The translations under genes were made by a program, and so were the position numbers. Under the pieces are notes generated by a model. The model saw only the letters and a program-made list of their open reading frames with translations. It was not told the origin of the DNA and did no database searches. This document shows positions 9,701 to 16,797 of a DNA stretch of 19,376 bases, piece after piece. The stretch lies in assembly GCA_027596945.1 (NCBI GenBank), contig JADGJH010000378.1:1-19376 (forward strand), written 5' to 3'. Numbering within the stretch: position 1 is the stretch's first letter; each line of letters begins with the position of its first letter. This DNA comes from Physocladia obscura. Lineage: Eukaryota > Chytridiomycota > Chytridiomycetes > Chytridiales > Chytriomycetaceae.

Positions 9701-12700
9701 CAGTGATGGACGATAACAAAATGCTGACTCTAGCATCAAATGAACGTATTCCTTTAAAGCCTTATATGCGTTTGATATTTGAAATTGGAGACCTGAAATA
9801 TGCCACGCCAGCCACCGTTTCTCGAGCTGGTATTTTATATCTCAATATTTCTGATCTTGGTTGGAACCCATATGTACAATCCTGGTTAGACAAGAGAGAA
9901 GATCAATCAGAAAAATCAAGTCTATCTGTTCTTTTTGACCGTTATGTGAATATTACACTGGATGCCCTGAGAAGCGGCAAGTTCAAAATGGCAAATGTTG
10001 AAGAATTTTCTTTGGTTGTTGCATTATGTAATATTCTCGAAGGTCTTTTGACACCGCAAAATACCCCAAAGGGCTGCGATAAGGAATGGTTTGAGATATA
10101 CTTTGTTTTTGCTGCAGTTTGGGCTTTCGGTGGACCAATTTTTCAAGACCAAATTGTCGATTATCGCACAGAATTTTCCAAGTGGTGGAATGGCGAATTT
10201 AAAACAATCAAATTTCCCCCAGGCGGAACAATTTTCGACTATTATGTGGATCAAGAAACAAAAAGATTTCTGTCGTGGACGGAAAGAGTTCCAGTTTATG
10301 AGTATGATCCAGAAGTTCCTCTATCTTCTGTTCTGGTTCACACTGCGGAAACTACCAGAATAAGATATTTACTTGATGTACTTGCTGATAACGGAAAACC
10401 TGTGCTGTTGATTGGAAATGCTGGATGCGGAAAGACTGTGCTAATGCAAGATAAACTTTACTCATACGGAGAAGATCGTCTCATTGTCAATGTTCCTTTC
10501 AATTTTTATACAACTGCTTGGTCTCTTCAGTCAATTTTGGAGAAACCTTTGGAGAAAAAAGCGGGACGAAATTATGGTCCACCTGGCACAAAGAAACTAA
10601 TTTACTTCTTGGACGATCTGAACATGCCCGAAGTCGATAAATATGGAACTGCATCTCCACACACCTTACTTCGTCAATATCTTGATTATCGGCATTGGTA
10701 CGATCGAGCGAAATTGACTTTGAAAGAAATACATAATTGTCAATATGTCGCATGCCTAAATCCAACAGCTGGTTCTTTCACAATATCTGGAAGACTTGGG
10801 CGCCATTTTGCGACATTTTCTGTCAATTTTCCAGGAATGGAATCTTGTCAGAGTATTTACTACCAGATTTTATCAGCTCACCTCAAAATATTCCCAAATA
10901 ATATTGCAAAACTCGGAGAAAAACTTGTTGCTGCAACTTTGGCTCTTCACAAAAAAGTTGCATCTTCATTCTTGCCGTCCGCCATAAAATTTCATTACAT
11001 TTTCAACTTGTATGCGAATTTTTATCTATTAATTTTTTTGCCATATGTTTTGAAACTTTTTTTTTTTTACATGCAGACGAGATCTCTCAAATATTTTTCA
11101 AGGAGTCCTGTTTTCAAACAAAGAAACTTTACGGGAACCGTTAGATTTAATTCGACTTTGGCTCCACGAAACAACACGAACATATGCTGACAAAATGATT
11201 GAGTTTTCAGATGCTCAGCAATTTCAAAAATTCCAGCAAGACATAGTCAAAAAAACATTTGATGACCTTGATCAAATAGCAACAAATGCAGAGCCAATAT
11301 TATTTACTCATTTTGCTGGCGGCATTGGTGAACCAAAGTATGGGCAAATCAAAGATTGGGCGCATATTAAACGGCTCCTTGATGAAGCACAAACTCAATA
11401 TGAAGAAACAAACGCTGCAATGAATTTGGTTCTTTTTGAAGATGCAATGTCTCATATATGCCGCATTAATCGCATTTTAGAAAGTCCTCGAGGAAACGCA
11501 CTTCTTGTTGGTGTTGGTGGTTCCGGAAAGCAATCTCTTTCAAGAATAGCTGCATTTATTTCTTCCATGGATGTTTTTCAAATCACTATCCGAAAGGGTT
11601 ACTCTATCAACGACTTAAAAACCGATTTGTCTGGTCTATACATGAAGACAGGCGTCAAAAAACTGCAAATTATGTTTTTGCTCACAGATTCTCAAGTCGC
11701 TGATGAAAAATTTTTGGTCCTCATCAATGATATGCTTGCATCAGGAAACATACCTGGTCTATTTCCGGATGAAGAAGTCGACAATATTATTAATGCAATG
11801 AGAAACGAGGTCAAGGCACAGGGACTTCAAGACACTCGCGAAATGTGCTGGGATTGGTTTATCAAGACAGTTCGAAGAAATCTTAAAGTCGTACTTTGTT
11901 TCTCACCAGTCGGAAATACACTGAGATCAAGATGCAGAAAGTTTCCTGGTTTGTTTGTTGTCATTTTTGTTTTGTTTTATTTTTATAAATCATTATTTGA
12001 TTTTCCACAGCCATCGTAAATTGCACTATGATTGATTGGTTCCACGAATGGCCTGAAGAAGCCCTCAGCTCTGTCGCAACACGATTTATTTCAACTTGCG
12101 ATTTAGTACCAGATTATCTTAAAATGCCAGTAACAAAATTCATGGCATTTTGCCATCAATCGGTCAACGCAGTTTCAAGAAAATTTCTCGTGAACGAGAA
12201 ACGATACAACTACACGACTCCAAAATCATTTTTAGCTCTCATCAGTTTGTACAAAGAAATGCTAGAACGAAAGTCAACCGAGCTCACACGAGCAATGGAC
12301 CGTCTTGAAAACGGACTTACGAAACTTCAGTCCACTGCTTCGCAAGTCGATGACTTGAAGGCGAAATTAGCATTTCAAGAAGTCGATTTGAAAGCAAAGA
12401 ATGAAGAAGCTCTTCGGTTGATTGAACGAGTTGGAATTGACACTGAAAAGGTCAACAAGGAAAAAGCAATTGCAGCTGAAGAAGAAAAGAAGGTTGATGC
12501 ATTCACCAAAGAAGTCGAAGAAAAGGCTGCATCTTGTCAAAAAGATTTACGCGCTGCTGAGCCAGCTCTTGCCGCCGCTGCAAATGCCTTGAATACACTG
12601 AACAAGGCTAATTTGACTGAATTAAAGTCTTTTGGGTCACCATCACAAGAAGTGGTCAACACGGTGGCTGCTGTTATGGTGTTGTTGTCTCCACCTGGAA

Positions 12701-15700
12701 AAATTGCCAAAGATAGAAGCTGGAAAGCTGGAAAAAATATGATGGCAAAAGTTGATGCTTTCTTGGAATCATTGGTAACATTCAACAAGGAAGGCATTGA
12801 TCAGTCCAATTTGGAAGCACTTCAGCCTTACTTGAACGATCCTAATTTTAATGAAGATTTTATGAAAAGTAAATCCCTTGCTGCTGCTGGTCTTTGCTCT
12901 TGGGTTGTGAACGTTGTTATGTACTACCATGTGTATTGTGACGTTGAACCGAAAAGAAAAGCTCTGGAATCTGCCAATTCTGAACTGCAAATTTCGCAAT
13001 CACGGTTGCGTGACATTCAAAGCAAAATTGGAGAACTTGATCGAAACTTGGCGGACTTGAGAGCTAAATTCGAAAAAGCTACTGCAGATAAGCTTCGTTG
13101 TGAGGAAGAAGCAAAATCAACCCAAGATACAATTATTCTTGCCAACCGCCTTGTGAATGGTCTAGCTTCAGAAAAAGTCCGTTGGAGTGAAGCGGTTGGA
13201 AAGTTCAAAGAGCAAGAAAAAACCTTGGCTGGAGATGTCTTGCTGTCAGCTGCTTTTGTGTCGTACGTTGGTTGTTTTAGCAAACGATATAGAGAAGAAT
13301 TGCTTCAGGATACTTGGCTCAAAAATTTGAGAAACGATGAAAACGGTCATGGAAAAATACCAATGTCAGATGATGTTGATCCATTATTGATTCTCACTTC
13401 AAGTGCCGAGGTTGCAAAATGGAACAATGAGGGACTGCCAACTGATAGAGTCTCTCTCGAAAACGCTAGCATGGTTACATCTTGCAAAAGATGGCCTCTA
13501 ATAATTGACCCTCAATTGCAAGGGGTTACTTGGATCAAAAATAGAGAAGGCGCTGGACTAAAAATTGTTCGTCTTGGTGCCCGTGGATACTTGGATTTGA
13601 TTGAAAAAGCTATCTCGGCAGGAGATACGGTTTTAATTGAAGACATTGCCGAAAGTATTGACCCTGTACTTAACCCCCTTTTAGGTCGCGAAACAATCAA
13701 AAAAGGCAAATACGTTAAAATGGGAGATAAAGAAGTGGAATATGATCCCCGATTCAAAATGATTCTTCAAACAAGACGAGCCAATCCCCACTACGGTCCA
13801 GAAATACAGGCTCAAACTACTCTTATTAACTTTACTGTCACTTTGGCTGGTCTTGAGGATCAATTGCTAGCTGATGTTGTCAATATTGAACGTCCAGATT
13901 TGGAACGCACAAAAGCTGAACTGACAAAACAACAGAACGAATTTAAAATCAAGTTGACTGAGCTTGAAGACGCGTTGTTGTTCCGTCTTTCTTCTGCGCA
14001 AGGAAACTTTTTGGGAGACACAGCACTTGTGGAAAATCTTGAAATCACAAAAAGAACTGCCACAGAAATTGAACAAAAAGTCGAGGACGCCAAAAAAACT
14101 GAAAAAAAAATCAACGAAACACGTGAATTGTACAGACCTGTCGCAGCACGTTCTTCTCTGTTGTATTTTTTGCTCAATGACCTCTGGCAAATTCATCCAG
14201 TGAGCTCTCTCAATTTTATTAATATAAGCATACTCTTAAACTAATTATGACACCAGATGTATCAATATTCGCTTAATGCATATAAAGTGGTCTTCCAAAA
14301 TGCAATCAACAGAGCAGATGCCTCTGAAGATATCAAAGAGCGTGTTCTCCTTTTGATTGATTCCATCACGCATCTTGTCTTCATCTATACTACTCGTGGA
14401 CTATTTGAAAGAGATAAGCTCATCTATCTAGCGCAAATGACTTTCCAGATCCTAGGAGCACAAGACGACATGGACCCAATAGAAAAAGACTTTTTATTAA
14501 AAGGTCCACGTGTGCCCAACATCAACAGTCCATTTGATTGGCTCGGCGCACCAAACTGGCAAATGGTAAAAGCATTGTCAAATCTTGAGCAGTTCCGATC
14601 TCTTGCATCTGATATTGAAGGATCTGCAAAGCAATGGAAAAAGTATTGTGAGAATGAGTGTCCAGAAAATGAAAAGCTGCCTCAGGAGTGGAAAAATAAG
14701 TCTGCGCTGCAAAAGCTTTGCATTTTGAGATGCTTAAGGCCGGATCGCATGAGTTACGCTGTTCGGAACTTTATAGGCTCGAAAATGGGCGCAAAATACA
14801 TGGACTCTTCTCGAATTCCCTTAGCAAAATCGTATGAGGAAATGAAACCAGCAACGCCCATATTTTTTATCTTGTCCCCAGGAGTTGACCCTGTGAAAGA
14901 AGTTGAAGCGTTAGGAAGGACGATGGGGGTCTCTGAAGATAACAAAAACTTCCATAACGTCTCACTTGGACAAGGTCAGGAAATTATCGCTGAACAAAAA
15001 CTAGATATTGCGTATAAAGAAGGTGGTTGGGTGATGTTGGAAAATATTCACTTGGTCGCGAAATGGCTGCCTATTCTCGAAAAAAAACTTGAGGTCCTGT
15101 CTATTGGATCACATCCAGAATTTCGAGTCTATTTGTCTGCTGAGCCAGCGGGAGATCCAGCATATCACATTATTCCAATTTCTATTCTGCAAGCCTCTAT
15201 TAAAATTACTAATGAGCCTCCGACGGGAATGCAAGCCAATATTCACCGAGCATTGGACAACTTCACTCAAGAATCGTTGGAACGTTGTTCAAAAGATGCT
15301 GAATTTAAAGCCGTTCTGTTTGCACTGTGTTACTTTCATGCAGTGGCCCTTGAGCGAAGAAAGTTTGGCACGCAAGGATGGAATAAAGGCTATCCGTTTT
15401 CTACCGGTGATTTGATGATTTGTACAGATGTGCTTTTCAACTATCTTGAGGTTGCTTCTTTTTTTTTTTTTTTTTTTTAAATTTAATTTATGTTTAAAAA
15501 CGAAAATTTAGCAATTCCCAAAAGTTCCATGGACAGATCTCAAGGTAAAAAAATGTTTTAGCTGTTTCTAGCCTGATGTATATTTTTGTTATTAAATACT
15601 TTCTACAGTATATTTTTGGTGAAATTATGTATGGAGGACATATTTCCGATGATTGGGACCGCAGGTTATGTTCTTCTTACTTGGACGTTTACTTGCGCGA

Positions 15701-16748
15701 GGAAATGCTTGACGGTGGCTTTGAACTTGCTCCAGGCTTTGCTGAGCCACCAACCTCAGATTACAAAGAATACCACCGCTATATTGATGACAACTTGCCA
15801 CCAGAATCTCCATATTTGTATGGACTACATCCAAACGCCGAAATTGGCGTACTCACAAAAATGGCAGACAAGCTTTTCCAAACTATTTTGGAAATGCAGC
15901 CCCAGGATGCTGCTGGTGGAAGTACTATGTCCAAAGATGAAAAAGTTAAAACTTTTATTGAGGAAATTATAAGCTCCTTGCCAGAAAGCTTCAATGTTCA
16001 AGAATTGATGGCGAGAGTTGAAGAGCGTACGCCGTATATTTCCGTTGCCATCCAAGAATGCGACCGTATGTCAATGCTGACATCTGAAATTAGACGAAGT
16101 TTGAAAGAATTGGAGCTGGGGTTAAAAGGAGATCTCACCATAACTGAAAACATGGAAACGTTAATGAATGCAATGTTTTTGAACCAAATTCCTGCCGCAT
16201 GGGAAAAACTTGCTTATCCATCACTAAGTGGACTTGCATTGTGGTATGCCGATCTATTACTGCGTATTAAAGAGCTGGAGAATTGGGTCGCTGAATTTCA
16301 ACTGCCACCTGTTGTTTGGCTGCCCGGTCTGTTTAATCCACAGTCATTTTTGACAGCTATTATGCAGACAACGGCAAGAAAAAATGAATGGCCGTTGGAC
16401 CGAATGGTGTTGACAGTAGATGTTACAAAAAAGACAAGGGAAGAGTTTTCTGGGGCCCCAAGAGAAGGAGCATATGTTCATGGGCTTTTCATGGAAGGCG
16501 CAAGATGGGACACAAATACAGGATTAATTCAAGAGTCCCATTTGAAAGACTTGACTCCAGCGATGCCGGTTATTTACATAAAAGCAGTTCCAGTAGACAA
16601 GAGAGAGACCAAGGGTGTTTATGAATGTCCAGTTTACCGAACTAGACAAAGAGGTCCAACTTTTGTGTGGACATTCAACCTGAAGACGAAAGAACGTCCT
16701 CAAAAATGGGTGTTGGGAGGTGTCGCACTCCTTGCTTCAATTGACTGA
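2439..16748 (+). CDS. Axonemal dynein heavy chain, outer-arm beta type (DNAH9/11/17-like)
   Basis: The product is the motor subunit of the outer dynein arm of motile cilia or flagella: an ATP-driven, minus-end-directed microtubule motor that slides doublets. I infer 16 exons: 2439-2608, 2667-3021, 3065-3383, 3436-3929, 3980-4146, 4206-4497, 4550-5477, 5522-6021, 6101-8811, 8859-8968, 9017-11009, 11077-11948, 12011-14199, 14257-15450, 15512-15544, 15609-16748. Every junction is GT-AG, and each was placed where the family protein continues in frame. Total 13,467 nt, 4,488 residues, against roughly 4,460-4,520 for human DNAH9, DNAH17 and DNAH11. P-loops lie at residues 1874 (AAA1), 2155 (AAA2), 2482 (AAA3) and 2825 (AAA4). 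The N terminus ([19 protein letters not shown]) and the C terminus ([19 protein letters not shown]) resemble the beta/gamma outer-arm group. The exact orthologue within DNAH9/11/17 cannot be fixed here; the C-terminal residues look somewhat closer to DNAH9. No premature stop or motif loss is seen. Confidence 0.95.
6740..7760 (+). other. Dynein linker (DHC_N2-type region)
   Basis: Lying inside the large exon 9, this encodes about residues 1288-1625. It begins near [20 protein letters not shown] and ends with [18 protein letters not shown], both typical of the borders of the linker domain. The linker is the mechanical element that bends and straightens over the AAA ring during the power stroke. 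The segment containing [17 protein letters not shown], which family members keep strongly, is intact. No break or unusual insertion is visible. Confidence 0.85.
8370..9190 (+). other. Dynein AAA1 module (main ATPase site)
   Basis: The module opens with [19 protein letters not shown], which matches the conserved entry to AAA1. The Walker A motif GPAGTGKT is at residues 1874-1881 (8495-8518). The Walker B motif CFDEFNR carries Asp1926 and Glu1927 (8651-8656), so the catalytic glutamate is present. Intron 9 (8812-8858) splits the conserved NPGYAGR motif inside its glycine codon, and intron 10 (8969-9016) follows 110 nt later. AAA1 hydrolysis powers dynein movement, so this motor is expected to be active. 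Confidence 0.9.
9340..10050 (+). other. Dynein AAA2 module
   Basis: This part of exon 11 carries the P-loop GNGGTGKS at residues 2155-2162 (9433-9456), followed by [14 protein letters not shown] and a Walker B-like [15 protein letters not shown]. The sequence [14 protein letters not shown] near 9807-9845 is the usual AAA2 signature. In dyneins AAA2 normally binds ATP without turning it over and helps shape the ring. All family landmarks are present. Confidence 0.88.
10280..11170 (+). other. Dynein AAA3 module
   Basis: The P-loop GNAGCGKT sits at residues 2482-2489 (10414-10437). The Walker B region reads [16 protein letters not shown] (about 10599-10646), then [19 protein letters not shown]3 is a regulatory nucleotide site in dyneins. 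The module crosses intron 11 (11010-11076): exon 11 ends in FHYIFN plus two bases of a leucine codon, and exon 12 resumes [12 protein letters not shown], the family's usual continuation. Confidence 0.88.
11290..12190 (+). other. Dynein AAA4 module
   Basis: The P-loop GVGGSGKQ is at residues 2825-2832 (11510-11533). It is followed by [18 protein letters not shown] and a Walker B segment [20 protein letters not shown]. The sensor-like block [12 protein letters not shown] precedes intron 12 (11949-12010), after which [19 protein letters not shown] continues without loss. AAA4 is another regulatory nucleotide site, and everything needed appears intact. Confidence 0.88.
12241..13233 (+). other. 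Dynein stalk and microtubule-binding domain
   Basis: Heptad-like, Lys/Glu-rich helices run 12241-12610 (outgoing coil, about residues 3048-3171) and 12943-13233 (returning coil, about 3282-3378). They flank a compact globular part at about 12610-12940 (residues 3171-3281). The globular part contains [19 protein letters not shown], a Pro-Asn rich loop and the return [20 protein letters not shown]. This is the antiparallel coiled-coil stalk with the microtubule-binding tip that signals between the track and the AAA ring. The length is in the usual range. Confidence 0.88.
13234..15450 (+). other. Dynein AAA5, buttress and AAA6 region
   Basis: AAA5 begins near [20 protein letters not shown] and, as usual for dyneins, shows no P-loop. 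Within it lie [20 protein letters not shown] and [20 protein letters not shown] second Lys/Glu-rich helical hairpin (about 13878-14150) fits the buttress that contacts the stalk. Intron 13 (14200-14256, GTGAGC donor) splits between the AAA5 and AAA6 parts. AAA6 includes [10 protein letters not shown] (residues 3903-3912) and [17 protein letters not shown]. The exon ends at NYLE, phase 0, before a T-rich intron. Confidence 0.87.
15451..15511 (+). other. Intron 14 with a 20-T tract
   Basis: This 61-bp intron has an atypical donor (GTTGCT) and contains 20 consecutive T at 15459-15478, early in the intron rather than next to the acceptor. The acceptor is TTTAG. Removing it joins NYLE to [11 protein letters not shown], the length the family has at this place. 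The homopolymer may vary between copies or assemblies. Confidence 0.75.
15512..15544 (+). other. 33-nt microexon (exon 15) of the dynein gene
   Basis: Exactly 11 codons, [11 protein letters not shown], lie between introns of 61 and 64 bp and fill a conserved position just before [10 protein letters not shown], where related dyneins have a segment of the same length with the same 'KVP..DL' core. Both borders are phase 0, so skipping it would keep the frame but delete 11 residues at the start of the C-terminal region. The family comparison makes inclusion very likely. Confidence 0.8.
15609..16748 (+). other. Dynein C-terminal domain (exon 16)
   Basis: The last exon begins with [19 protein letters not shown] and encodes residues 4110-4488. 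It includes [15 protein letters not shown], the strongly conserved [20 protein letters not shown], and the end [19 protein letters not shown]. This C-terminal domain packs across the AAA ring in animal dyneins. The TGA stop at 16746-16748 lies at the expected place. No poly(A) signal AATAAA follows before the next start codon 49 bases away. Confidence 0.88.
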
Positions 16749-16797
16749 TTTTTTTTTGATTTTTTTTTTCTCTTTTGGTTTTTTGTATAATAATTGT
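16749..16797 (+). other. 49-bp T-rich gap between the two genes
   Basis: Between the dynein stop and the next ATG are only 49 bases, nearly all T with a short GTATAATAATTG end. I find no AG dinucleotide within it, so no trans-splice or cis-splice acceptor can lie inside it, and no AATAAA. The dynein 3' end and the start of the next transcript must therefore overlap coding sequence on one or both sides, or the two reading frames share a transcript. Confidence 0.6.

Noticed and set aside
13860..14196. Long minus-strand open frames of about 105-109 codons opposite the dynein buttress
   Set aside because: They are the antisense shadow of a Lys/Glu-rich coiled coil, giving Ser/Phe-rich translations. 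The plus strand carries clear family motifs.
16720..16797. Extending the F-box-like protein upstream through the overlapping frame (hydrophobic, Phe-rich segment)
   Set aside because: The extension has no ATG, overlaps the conserved dynein C terminus, and its Phe content is only the translation of the T-rich gap, so it is not a signal peptide.
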